Positions 47,440-58,230 of a stretch of DNA of 64,000 nt are shown in pieces (positions within the stretch are counted from its first letter, which is position 1; every line of letters begins with the position of its first letter). This DNA is from Stomorhina lunata (taxonomy: Eukaryota > Arthropoda > Insecta > Diptera > Rhiniidae). Position numbers and translations under genes: made by a program. The notes under the pieces were generated by a model. That model was not told the DNA's origin. It saw nothing but the letters and a program-made list of their open reading frames with translations, and did no database searches. The stretch is from the NCBI GenBank assembly GCA_933228675.1, contig OW121741.1:114028123-114092122 (forward strand), given 5' to 3'.

Positions 47440-47830
47440 AATATTCCACATTTCGCAATCAGGGTTGTTTTACACTGTTTCATCGTTACTACTTTGGAAT
47501 GTGCTCCAACGAAATCAGGGAACTCGTTCCCGAAACTCGGAGTTTTTGAGCAATACACGTCATTCTGCTAGAGCTCATTTCTTCGTGGTCGGTAGACCGA
47601 ACACAACACACTACAGAGAAAATTCGTTCCTTAGCCGTATGGTCCGTATGTGGAATCCCCGCAGAAGTTTTCCCTTCCAGTTACAATATACATAAATTCA
47701 AATGTCTACAAACACTACTCCATGTATCCTCCTTCCCTTAACCTATTTTCCTAGTTCCAACACAATGCATCGTATAAGTAGGGGTCATCCCCTGACTGCT
47801 GGTCCTACATTAAAAAAATACTGATAAATT
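47440..47830 (+). pseudogene. 3' end of a non-LTR retrotransposon ORF2 (C-terminal region)
   Basis: Blocks in three frames: HRYYFGMCSNEIRELVPE, then TRHSARAHFFVVGRPN and HYRENSFLSRMVRMWN, then PAEVFPSSYNIHKFKCL. These are the conserved post-RT region of many LINEs (TR...SFxxRxxxxWNxLPxxxFP). Two frameshifts separate them. It ends in a short 3' untranslated stretch and an A-rich TTAAAAAAATACTGATAAA near 47815. The 124-residue open frame at 47321-47695 reflects only the middle block and is not a gene. Confidence 0.8.
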
Positions 47831-48522
47831 TAATAGATTTTTAAAAGATCTGATAACTTACTTTCAGCAGAGACGTTTTATGCAACTATTGGTTAGTATA
47901 TCAAATTTATCGAAATCGAACTATATTTGACCATAGCTACCATTTAAATCGAAAACCAGTTAAATGGTAATATCTTTAAACGAAGATATATAATTTTATC
48001 AATAGATTTTGATAAAATTAGGACGATGGGTACTATCTTTGCCGAATGGATCAAGTTTGATGGGACTTTTGGAAAAATATAAAATATTACAGATCCCAAA
48101 GAAATAGCTATAGAAACAAAATTTAAGTTTCCTTTTGAACAGTTATAATATATATAATTAGTGGATACATGCTCGGTACTTTTTTAAAACTATGCCCAAT
48201 ATGAGGTATAAAATGCTCAAAATAGTTTTTTGGTACTATTTTTAACAGAAAAATATTGAAAACGTACTTGGCACTTTTCTAATTTCGGGGGCCAAAATGG
48301 GTAAAATGGGATAAAGTAACAACGTAACATCTCATAAAATAATATGAATATAAACAATATATTAACTGCGCTTTAATAAAATTAACCGATTTTAGTTCGT
48401 ACCAAAGAAGTACCAAATATGTATATTTAAATTTTTTAAAATTAGGGGATAAAACAGAGAAACAATTTTTAATTTCATAACTTTTTTAATAATAGGTATA
48501 TCTATATCTTCTATTTATGAAT
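47831..48522. other. Unassigned, with a Helentron-associated scrap
   Basis: TATTTGACCATAGCTACCAT near 47928 is Helentron-associated body sequence. The rest is unassigned. Confidence 0.45.
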
Positions 48523-49030
48523 ATTAGAGTGTCCCAAAAAAAAAAACTGAAAGTCGTTGCACCAAAAGACGTACCCCCCACATTTGTTATATTTGACCCC
48601 AAAAATCTAAAGTTTCTTTCACATCAGGTATGGGGAAAGCGTGCCCAAGACGCCCAAGTTCGGACATTCCATTTATATGGAAAAACTGGGGTTTTTTTAG
48701 ATTTTTTCAAAATTTTTCAACTTAGAATATGTTTTTTAATACATTTTTAACAGCATGCTTCCGATAGCAAAATGAGCTTTCCAGCGATATGTAAAACATT
48801 AATTTCGATTAAAAGGTTTCCTAATTTTTAAGAGTTTCCCAAAGTATTTTACGTCCTTGAAGACGCTCCTGAACACATGAAATAAAAAATTGATTATTCT
48901 TAACAAATTTTAAAAAGTTTACTTTTTTGAATCCTTAAGATATTTAATTATCAATTTGTGTTGTCATGGGCTAACGTTTAGTCACTTTTATGTAGGACGA
49001 AAAATAATATTTTTTTTCATACCGTTATAG
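48523..49030 (+). mobile_element. Relic of a TTAGAGTG-ended element
   Basis: It begins TTAGAGTGTCCCAAAAA, the same kind of terminus as at 22335 and related to the TTAGGGTG end at 51907. The interior shares phrases with 51908-53330 (ATATTTGACCCC, GTATGGGGAAA, TCCTTGAAGACGCTCCT versus TCCTTGACAATACGCCT). The other end was not found; array 5 follows. The 77-residue frame here is not a gene. Confidence 0.45.
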
Positions 49031-49345
49031 GACATTTTTCAAAAATTTACTTTTTATAGGAAATTTTTCAAAAATTTTCTTTTTATAGGAAATTTTTCAA
49101 AAATTTACTTTTTATAGGTAATTTTTCAAAAATTTACTTTTTATAGGAAATTTTTCAAAAATTTACTTTTTATAGGAAATTTTTCAAAAATTTTCTTTTT
49201 ATAGGAAATTTTTCAAAAATTTAGTTTTTTAAGGAAATTTTTCAAAAATTTGCTTTTTATAGGAAATTTTTCAAAAATTTGCTTTTTATAGGAAATTTTT
49301 CAAAAATTTGCTTTTTATAGGAAATTTTTCAAAAATTTACTGTTT
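49031..49345. repeat. 29-bp satellite array 5 (~11 copies)
   Basis: Unit GGAAATTTTTCAAAAATTTA followed by CTTTTTATA, period 29 bp (ATAGG at 49085 and 49114). Very homogeneous; the first ATTT-variable base (A/T/G before CTTTTT) changes in blocks. It retains the TATAG plus A/T-tract layout of the other arrays with a different linker. Confidence 0.9.
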
Positions 49346-49379
49346 ATATGTAGGAAACACGTGCAAAAATTCGAAATAT

Positions 49380-50650
49380 TCGTAAGAAACTGTTTTCGAG
49401 TAGGTCGAAGTATTTTAGTGCCTCCAACTCTCATGGCATGGTATATGGCTAAATCGGTTTATCAAAAACTTAAAAACTTTTCGATGTTTCGTCCAAATTA
49501 AAAAATGAAAACCAACTTTTATTAGGAACTTCTCTTCTAATATTAAAATAAATTTTTATGAGCTTTTATATAAAAAAAGCAATTAACCTTCATCTGCTCC
49601 TAAAAAAAACTCATGTTGTCTACCTTTGCGTAGTTTTCTACGCATGCAATATTATTTATAGTTTTTGGTACAAAATTTTAAAAACTCTAGGAGGAAACAG
49701 TTTGAAAAAGTAATTTGTATTTATTTGGTAGACGAAAAAGCTTTTTTTTGCATTTCGAAGTCTTAAATTAGCTTTCCACTGACAAAGACTATATGAGGAA
49801 AAACCATTACCCATTGTCATGAACTTAGTTTAAAACAATACGTTGGTACTGACTTTGTTAGCATAAGCTTATACTCAATAGTACGCTGGCCGAAAGGTGG
49901 GAAATAGTAGTGGTCAGCGATGGACAGCACCTTATAATAAAGCCTTCGGAAAAAACGACAGAAGTAAAGTTGTAAACCTAATATTTTGATGGTTTGAAGG
50001 GTAAAAAGGTAGCAAGCACCTTTTATACAACTTACAGATGTATCACTTTACTAGATTATGAAGATTCTGGCACTAATTCTTCTTCATCTTCTTTTTAGTT
50101 TTTCTTGTAAATGGTGTAAAAATAATCAAATAGAACTTTTCCATGCGTTAAAGTCACAATGATTGACAAAAAAGAATCATGACGTCAAAAATTCCCACCA
50201 AAAACGTATGTTTTTTCCCATATGCGTAGGTAGCTACGCAAGGGTAGACAACGCAACTTTTTTAATCCAGTCCATAAAAAAGAAAATTTCGGAGGAAAAA
50301 ATACCTTAAATTATGCAGAATCATGTTACTTACAAAGTCAATAAATTTTGTTAACTTAAGGCTAACATTTCCAAAAAAAACAGAGAAATTGTGTAGCGTT
50401 TGCGTAGTTTTTTACGCAAAGAGCAGATGAAGGTTAAAAGCTACTTAAGCCAAAAAAGTAGACAATTTTATTTTCTAACAAAAAAAAAATAAAATTTGAT
50501 ACAAACTGACTGAACTACCGGTCGATAAGTTAACGACTTGTCATGTACTCAATAAGACCTACAAACCACGCTTGGTCATTTCCCTAGGTTTTTTTGTATA
50601 TCACAGTGTAATTTGAGAATTTAAAAAATGTAGCTATTGATAAAAACTTG
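49380..50650. repeat. Interspersed repeat D, occupied copy
   Basis: 49390-49586 and 50438-50650 are collinear with 11510-12050 (TATGAGCTTTTATATAA, AAAAGCTACT, GATACAAACTG, GTCATTTCCCTAG). The inserted TTAA element splits it. Confidence 0.7.
49583..50437 (-). mobile_element. piggyBac-like element at a TTAA target (847 bp)
   Basis: TTAA at 49583-49586 and 50434-50437. The terminal inverted repeats are perfect 13-mers, CCTTCATCTGCTC. A subterminal inverted pair, TTGTCTACCYTTGCGTAG, lies at about 49618 and 50235. The paralogous site at 11700-11703 has one TTAA and no insert, so the boundaries are confirmed internally. TTAA targeting and CC(C/T)T ends are typical of piggyBac. Minus-strand scraps (GQRTIEYKLMLTKSVP, NGFSSYSLC) weakly recall the piggyBac GR...KP and DNFFTSY regions; the transposase is otherwise destroyed. 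Confidence 0.75.
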
Positions 50651-51906
50651 GACTGTATACGGATCAGACAGTTCAGACATTTATGAGTCCCAGCCGAACA
50701 GAGCCACTGACTTTATACAACCATCAAATACTTTTACTTTGGTTGGTCGATTTTGATTGGTCCCAAACTAAAAAAAGTTTTGAAAGTTAAATATTAACAA
50801 AGCTTCTAGCAGACAGGACCTTTAGTACCTGACCGGAAATATTTAACAGATTCTAACAGTGACTGTAAACATTTTTCAGCTTTTGTAAAATAATGTTCGC
50901 CTTTGTCTATATAAATTGAATTATACATATTTGATTTCATGATTGATACTTAAAATTTAAATTAATGTGATTATTTGATATGGGCTTTTATTTACTTTGT
51001 AAAATGGCATTAAAAACATAATTTACATTTATAGTGTGTGCAACTGATTTTGGTTATATGTACTAATGAAAATTGAATTAAGCGTCATTTAACTTTAGAT
51101 TATAACAATGGACATAAAAATCAATATACTTAACTGACATACAAATTTAAAAATGTCAGCAATTTTAGCATAAAAACGTTTTAGTTATATTTAAACTTAA
51201 TTATTTTGAATTGTAATTAAAAAATGTAGTTTCTAAAGATCACTACGATTATAAAAATTAAAATGGAGCACAAAAACTGAAAACTAAACTAAAGCACAAT
51301 ATTTTATTATTAATTTAATTTATTTATTTACATTATAGTTTATAATCAACTTTGCTCTAAATTTTCTAATAACATCTAAATTTCACTATAAGTGCTTAAA
51401 TTTATCTATCATAATAAAAGCTGTTAAGCAAATACAAATAGAAATTGTCAGTTGTAAAAATGTTAATCCAAAATAATAGCATTTTCATATACTCATGAAA
51501 ATTTATACAGAAACAATTGTTTAATTATTTCTGTATTTGTTTGCATATTAAATTGAATGCAAACAAATAAAAATTAAAGCTCACATATACATACATGTTT
51601 AATCTTTTAATCCTTTACAATATTTTTATTAAAATATAACATTTGCAAAATAAAGTGGAATTGACAGGGGAAGATATTATAACGAAGAAACATATGCAAA
51701 AGAATTTTATATTTATTAACAGAAAGTGTAAATAAAAGACACATGTACAGATAGGAAAAAATTAAAGTTCAAAATAATATCAAAATGGAATCTTTATATT
51801 GACATTTCATTTTAAAATTCTTAACATAATAGTAGGCTTTCATGTTGAGTTAACTGATAATAAAGATAAGAACCTTTTAATCCCCAAAGAAAAAAAGACA
51901 TGGTTA
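50651..51906. other. AT-rich stretch without recognised gene
   Basis: Nothing supportable found on either strand. Confidence 0.5.
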
Positions 51907-51907
51907 T

Positions 51908-53330
51908 TAGGGTGTGTCGTTTTTTGACTTTTATTTCTGACCGACTTCTAATAGTGAAATTATGTGGCCAAATTATGTCAATCGAAAGTGTGCAAAATAT
52001 TATTGATTTATTTTTAGGATGCGAGCCCGCGAAACGGGCCCAAAATTTTTGAGCCCATTTGTATGGGGAAAACTGAGAGTATTTGCAGTTTTAGCTACAT
52101 TTCGTCCATTTACAATTTATTTTTAAGAGAATAGATAATGGAATCTAAAAGTAAACTAATGCAGCTTTAATTGATGTTATCAATTTTTGAAATTCATTAA
52201 ACAGTTTATAAGTTTTCCCCCAAAAATTCGTGTCCTTGACAATACGCCTAAGGATACACCGCTAGAAAAAACTACTTTGGACAAAAACTCGCAAAGTAAG
52301 ACATGATTTATCATTTTAAGACATGCAAGTACTTTATAGTTTAATTTTGTTAAAATATAACAATATTTACTAAGTTTTTTTCATAATCGAAAATAGGTCA
52401 TTTTTCTCAGGTGGGTTTCAAAACGCATTTTTTAATTTTTTGAAAATTTTGTTAAACAAATATTACAAATTTCAATTTCTCTCATCGGTGTGTTAAAATA
52501 AGATAAAAAAGGCAATAAAACTCAAAAAAATTGAGGTCGATAACTTAAACCATTTTCCCGTACCTTGTGTTCGAATTCGAAGAATTTCGCAAAAAAGTAA
52601 TTTTTTGCTCATAATTTGAGTAAATGCTTCATAAATATTATTTATGTTCAATTTTAATAATGTTTATATGGAATAAAATTATCCATACTATGGAAAATAT
52701 AAACGGGTTCTTTGTTTTTAAAATTGGGCAAACTTAACCCTTTTTTTCCGGAGTCAAAGATGAAAAATTTGATTTTTGTATTATTTTTTATTTTGTAAAT
52801 GCGTAATATTATAATTTATTGCTGAATTTTCATAAATATACTTAAAAGTAATTATTCAATACTAACACAAAGTTCTTTTTATTAAAAAAAAATATATTTT
52901 AACCCTTTTTGGGCATGGAGTCAAAAATGACCCACGTTTTTCTTTGGCACTTTTTTCCAGCAAATTTTGATTAAAACCCATTAATGTTGTTATTTGACAC
53001 CAAGATAAATTTTTTAATTATAAAAAATATTTTAACCCTTTACAGACATGGGAGCAAAAATTAAAAATATATGGGGGCAATATTGCCCCCATATATTTTT
53101 AATTTTTGCTAAGATTACACTAAGCTAAGATTTTACACTAAGATTAAGTTTATTTATTAAAAAATATTAGTCCTAGAAATTTATGGGGACAATATTGCCC
53201 CCATATATTTTTAATTTTTGCTCCCATGTCTTTAATGGGTTAAAATATTTTTCCGATTGACATAATTTGGCCACATAATTTCACTATTAGAAGTCGATCA
53301 GAGACAAAAGTCAGAAAACGACCCACCCTA
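51908..53330. mobile_element. TA-flanked element with 75-bp terminal inverted repeats (1.42 kb)
   Basis: Arms 51910-51984 and 53254-53328 match at about 70 of 75 positions, starting GGGTGTGTCGTTTTTTGACT and ending ATTATGTCAATCG. Each end is bordered by TA, consistent with a Tc1/mariner-type target. The interior has no transposase frame. It contains phrases about GACATGGGAGC and a 58-bp palindrome at 53053. Related fragments occur at 34590-35080 and 48523-49030. Confidence 0.8.
53053..53110. repeat. 58-bp perfect palindrome
   Basis: Exact self-complement around GGGGGCAATATTGCCCCC, with arms AGCAAAAATTAAAAATATAT on the left and its complement on the right. A second partial copy (GGGGACAATATTGCCCCC, then the same right arm) lies at 53184-53225, so the outer sequence GACATGGGAGC is also inverted around the whole block. 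Confidence 0.95.
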
Positions 53331-53557
53331 ATTTTTATATTTAATTTAGTATTATTTAATACATATAAAAAAGTGAATTTAACCCTGTTATGATGTTAGA
53401 GACTTTTGATGACCCAAATCATATTTAACATTACCGTATTTCTAACTGGTGGAATATATTTGAAAGTTCTTACTAATCAGTGCACCAATTGTTGAAATAT
53501 ATTGAATTCAATTAGTTTTATCAGCATTTTAGGCTTCAACAATTTTTTATTGCAAGT

Positions 53558-53790
53558 GTATACACATATCATGTTGGGGTCATTTTATGACCCTCTATCA
53601 TTTTTGTAATATAAATAATAGATATAAAATGTAATATGTCTATATTATATGTTTTTTGCATTTGTTTTTTGTAAACCGCCATGGTATAGCAGGTTAGTCA
53701 TTCGCTTAGCATACCAGAGGTAACAAGTTCGATCCCTGGTCTGGCCACTTGAAAAAAATTTAAATTTTCAAAAAAGCGGTTTACCCCATT
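53558..53790 (+). mobile_element. tRNA-like SINE-type repeat, copy 2
   Basis: Leader ACACATATCATGTTGGGGTC, TCATTTTATGACCC, CTCTATCATTTTTGTAAT. Then a tRNA-like block at about 53674-53751 with A box TGGTATAGCAGGTTAG (53682) and B box AGTTCGATCCC (53726), then CACTTGAAAAAAATTTAAAT and AAAAAAGCGG. It matches the reverse strand of 20580-20796 throughout. The A-rich 3' side fits a retroposed SINE; the long conserved leader is atypical. Confidence 0.65.
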
Positions 53791-53868
53791 ATTAAGTATT
53801 GAGTATTTGGCTATGTAAAACTTATCTAACTAATGCATTTGCCGTTATCTAACTAATGCATTTGCGTA

Positions 53869-54270
53869 CCTGCCTTGTACTCCCATTTTTTCGTTAAGTT
53901 TTCTTTGTAATGTACAATCCGCAATTCTTAACAGAATTTAATAAATTGATCTGAAAAAGAGGTCTACTAATTTTGGTTGAAATCAATAGACTCCTCGGGT
54001 ACCTCACCTGGACCCCCATTTTTCACTTATTTTTGTTTTCAATGTATAAATCATCAGAAAAATTCTACACACATCTATTAATTGAGCCTAGAAATAGTTA
54101 TACTAATTTTGGTTGAGATCCCTTGACTTTATAAGTCCCCCCCATTTTGCACTTATTATTATTCTCAATGTATAAGCCGGAATTCTCAACAGAATTTGAA
54201 TTTGGCATACGTCAATTACTTTATTCGACAAAGAGTTCTACTAATTTTTGGCAAAATCCCTTGACCCCTA
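53869..54270. repeat. Three degenerate ~136-bp tandem repeats
   Basis: CTACTAATTTTGGTTGAAAT at 53964, TACTAATTTTGGTTGAGATC at 54101 and TCTACTAATTTTTGGCAAAA at about 54237 mark the same point of three copies 136-137 bp apart. Each copy also has CCCCCATTTTKCACTTATT-type and TCAATGTATAA segments. Old, diverged. Confidence 0.7.
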
Positions 54271-55125
54271 CAGGACTTACAGTTAAATTCACTTTGATAA
54301 AAAAGCTACGCCTAAGCGACTGCAACACTTTGTGCCTAAATTATGCGTAATAATATATATGACTTTTTTCGGAAAATTTTGAGCTTTGTTCTACGATCGG
54401 TAAACTTTGGTGATTTTTTTCACTCAATCTAAAGAAGACACTTTCATCTTTCACATGATTGTAGTAGGAGCACCGAGTAAAACCTAGTTAACCTAGTTTT
54501 TGTTCAAAGAAAAACGAAAACACTGAATTTTGTAGAGCTTTTTTGATTTCCTGTTTTCTCCTAAACTATATACTAGATTAGCGTATATTCTTCTACGGAC
54601 TAATACCAAGGTTCTGTCTCTTAATTAAATCGACATCAATAGTAAAGCTGTGAAACTGTATTCTATGCATGATCTCCTGAGTTTGATGAAAAATTGCATA
54701 ACTTTTTTTTAAGAAAATTAAGCACATTTTAATACTTTTTTTATAAAACATTATATTATTTTTTCTTGAAAACTATTATTGATTTTTAATATCCAGACCC
54801 TTCTTTATAGATTTTTCAAAAGTGGTAGCCAAAAAATGTTTTTATTTCAGCAAAAATACCAAAGTGCGTCGTGCTGTCCGCTGGCCAATCACAAATGAAG
54901 GAGTTCTTGTTAAATTGTGTGTACCAATAAGAGCATGTTCATTTATGGTTATTTCTACGTTGCTTTAGAATAACTTGAATGCTTCTTTTGATACAAATAT
55001 GTGTTTGGTCCACCGCACATCGGACTGATTTTTCATGTTTACAAGTGTTCATTCAGAACCTACGAATTATTTGAAATTATTAATATTTATATAAATCTAT
55101 TATTAGAATATTGTCTTTATTAATA
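54271..55125. other. AT-rich stretch without recognised gene
   Basis: No element end, RNA gene or recognisable domain found. Confidence 0.5.
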
Positions 55126-56030
55126 CCGTCGGCCTATATCTAAAATAGTTTATCTGCAGAATTTAGAAATTGAGATTTTGACACCATACGCTTCCGTATG
55201 ACATGCTTTACCTATTGTGAGAATTTTGTATCAAAATGTTAATTTATTCACGACTTTTTTTGTTTGGCTTATCTACATAAACAATTTTTTTCGAAGATAA
55301 AATGGTTTATCTATATTATTTTTACTAAATAGTCATAGAAGTTGTAAATTTAAAATCTGTAAAAAAGGTAAAATTAAAACTTTTTTTACTTTTCTGATGA
55401 GTGGTAACACGCTAAATTCAAATGTGCTTTCAAAATTCTTCTATCTTCACACTGTTCAACAGAAAATGCGGAAAATCCAGGGTTTAGTGATGTTTAAAAG
55501 GCCATTCACTACGCATAAACTTCCAAAAATACATTATATAACTCTTAATAATAAGAAGATATGTTCCTTTAAGTAGGAAAGACAAAAAATTATAAAATCT
55601 TTTAACTTTTGTAAAAGAAAATACATTTTGAGAAATATACTTTTTAAAAAAATAAATTATTACCAATAAAATGAAATAAACGTCGTATATAGTACAATTT
55701 AAATACATAAAAGGATCCCAAATCACGAAGGAGTATTGACTAACCGGAATTACTTAAATTTCTTAAATTATGTTGTGCAAATTCACTTTCCTACAAATCC
55801 ACTACGAACAAAATGGTTTATCTACACTTTTTAAAATTTATATAAAAATGTTCGAAGACAAAACGGCTGATCTTCCATAAAATCGCGAATATTGGATTTT
55901 ATTTAATAAATTCTACTTCAGGAAATGAGAAGGAGTCTTAAAAACTCACTAACAAGAGAATTAAAGAGTTTTTTGCTCCCCTGAAAAATTAGTATTTTGC
56001 AGATAAGCCATTTTAGATATAGACCGACGA
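55126..56030. mobile_element. TA-flanked inverted-repeat element with iterated subterminal motif (905 bp)
   Basis: The ends (Y)CGTCGGYCTATATCTAAAAT and TTATCTGC match over about 37 bp on the two sides (55127-55163 and 55993-56029) with a few differences, bordered by TA. The inner part of the terminal repeat, GGTTTATCTRCA, recurs at about 55267, 55306 and 55811 plus a weaker copy near 55866, as expected for transposase-binding repeats. No transposase frame. An 80-residue minus frame at 55484-55726 is low complexity. Confidence 0.7.
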
Positions 56031-57184
56031 TATACTGCTTTAAGTTAAATTTTAATTAAATGCGACATTTTTTGATATACTTTTAAATGTAAATTTAATA
56101 CATACATAATTTATAAAAAATCCTCAAAAAAACTCCCTTTAAAATCATTTCCGTATTGAAAAAACTTAAAAATTTTAATGAATTGAAATATAAATGTCCG
56201 AGACAATTATTACAATCAACTTCATCTCTTACAAAAAAAACTTCATCTCTTACAAAAAAAAAACAGCACAAAAGAAAAAAAAAACAACAACAGCCTATTC
56301 AAATTTAAGTCTAATTAAAAAGGACAAAACATAAAAATGTCTAACAAAAAATTAAATAAAGCAAAATATATTTGAAGAAAAAAAGCTTTTAATGACACTT
56401 AGTCATTAAAAATCCCAAGGGGAGTATCCATGGTCGTAGTGATCTTCAAAAAAAAAAATAAAATTGAATAAAATTTAACACAGCAAAAAAGGGACAGAGA
56501 TTAAGGGGTCAAAAGTTGTATGACCCCATAAAATGTTAATACTTATCAGGATTTGAAAGATATAATAAAAAAAATATTCAAAAATAAAGTTAAAATTTTT
56601 GGTAGCCCAAATGAAAAAAAAATTAATGAACCTTTATCGCTAAAATATTTAATGAACTGTAATTCAATTATTAAACACATATCACCAAAAAACCTTGTCA
56701 AATGGCCTTATTGATACTATTAGCTCTTAGGAAATATTTTTTTGATATTTAAATCTATAGAAATTTATTTTTACCTTTACCTGTCTGGATTACACTGTCC
56801 ATATTGTATAGTTTTTTTTTATATGTATTTGTATACTTTTTTCAATGAACGTATTTTTTATTTTTTTATATAAAAAACTTGTACACATTTTTATCTTTTA
56901 CACCCAACAGAAGTAATAAATTTTCTCTTAATTGTTTAACACTGACTTTTTTGTGGCTTCACACAAACAGAGTGAACTCGTACAGGGAAATATTTATGGA
57001 AAGATATACCAGGAAAAAATTGTTGGTTTCAGTATAGAAACAGGAAAACAAAAAACAGCAACAGTTTTTTTTTTGTATATGGAAGCCAAATGCAAGTTTT
57101 TTTTCTGTGAAAGACCATATAAAAACTAAATAATGATCTCAGTGGTATTAAACTTAAGAAACGTTTTCATAAAAAAAATTTTGC
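56031..57184. other. AT-rich stretch without recognised gene
   Basis: Only a small direct duplication (CTTCATCTCTTACAAAAAAA at 56220 and 56241) and poly(A)/poly(T) runs. No gene recognised. Confidence 0.5.
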
Positions 57185-58230
57185 TGATACATTTTTTATT
57201 AAAAATTTTTTATGAGAAATTTTCTATATAAAATTTTTTATGAAAAATTTTGTATAGAAAATTTTTTATGAAAAATATTCTATATAAAATTTTTTATAAA
57301 AAATGTTCTATATAACATTTTTTATAAAAAATTTTCTATATCAATTTTTTTATGAAATTTTTTATGAAAAATTTTCTATATAAAATTTTTTATGAAAAAT
57401 TTTCTATATAAAATTTTTTAGGAAAAATTTTATATTGAATTTTTTATGGAAAAATTTTCTATATAAAATTTTTTATGGAAAAATATTCTATATAAAATTT
57501 ATTATGAAAAATTTTCTTTATAAAATTTTTTATGAAATATTTTCTATATAAAATTTTTTATGAAAAAATTATCTACATAATATTTTTTATCAAAAATTTT
57601 CTATACAGAATTTTTTATGAAAAAAATTCTATATAATATTTTGATAAAAAATTTTCTATATAAAATTTTTTAGGAAAAATTTTTTATATTGAATTTTTTA
57701 TGGAAAAATTTTCTATATAAAATTTTTTTAAAATTTTTTATGAAAAAATTTTCTATATAAAATTTTTTATGGAAAAATTTTCTATATAAAATTTTTTATG
57801 GAAAAATTTTCTATATAAAATTTTTTATGGAAAAATTTTCTTTATAAAATTTTTTATGAAAAATTTTCTATATAAAATTTTTTATGAAAAAATTATCTAC
57901 ATAATATTTTTTATCAAAAATTTTCTATATAGAATTTTTTATGGAAAAATTATGTATATACAATTTTTTCTCAAAACTTTTTTATATAAATTTTTTTTAA
58001 ACAATTTTCTATAAAATTTTTTTCATTAAAAATTTTCTATATAAAAGTTTTTATAAAAAATTTTCTATATGACGTTTCTCATCAAAAATTTTCTATATAC
58101 ATTTTTTTATGAAAACTTTCCTATATAAAATTTCTGATGAAAAATTTTCATTTGAAATTTTCTATAACAATTTTTTTATTAAAATTTTTCTAAATAAAAT
58201 TGTTTGTAAAAACTGTTCTATATATTTCTA
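57185..58230. repeat. 28-29-bp satellite array 6
   Basis: Unit GAAAAATTTTCTATATAAAA followed by TTTTTTATG, period 28-29 bp (TCTATATA at 57781 and 57810). A block of about 400 bp is itself repeated (57480-57620 and 57830-57950 share GAAAAAATTATCTACATAAT), so there is higher-order duplication. A 63-residue frame at 58109-58300 is a repeat artefact. Confidence 0.9.

Noticed and set aside
47321..47695. 124-residue frame as a host gene
   Set aside because: Its recognisable part is the C-terminal region of a LINE, and flanking blocks of the same domain lie in other frames, so it is a pseudogene segment.
49880..49945. Mariner transposase C-terminus (AERWEIVVVSDGQHLI)
   Set aside because: A superficial match only. 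It lies inside an element whose TTAA target and CCTTC ends point to piggyBac, and no other mariner block is nearby.
53674..53751. Functional tRNA gene
   Set aside because: A and B boxes are present but the T-stem and acceptor stem do not pair, and a paralogous copy shows it is part of a dispersed repeat.
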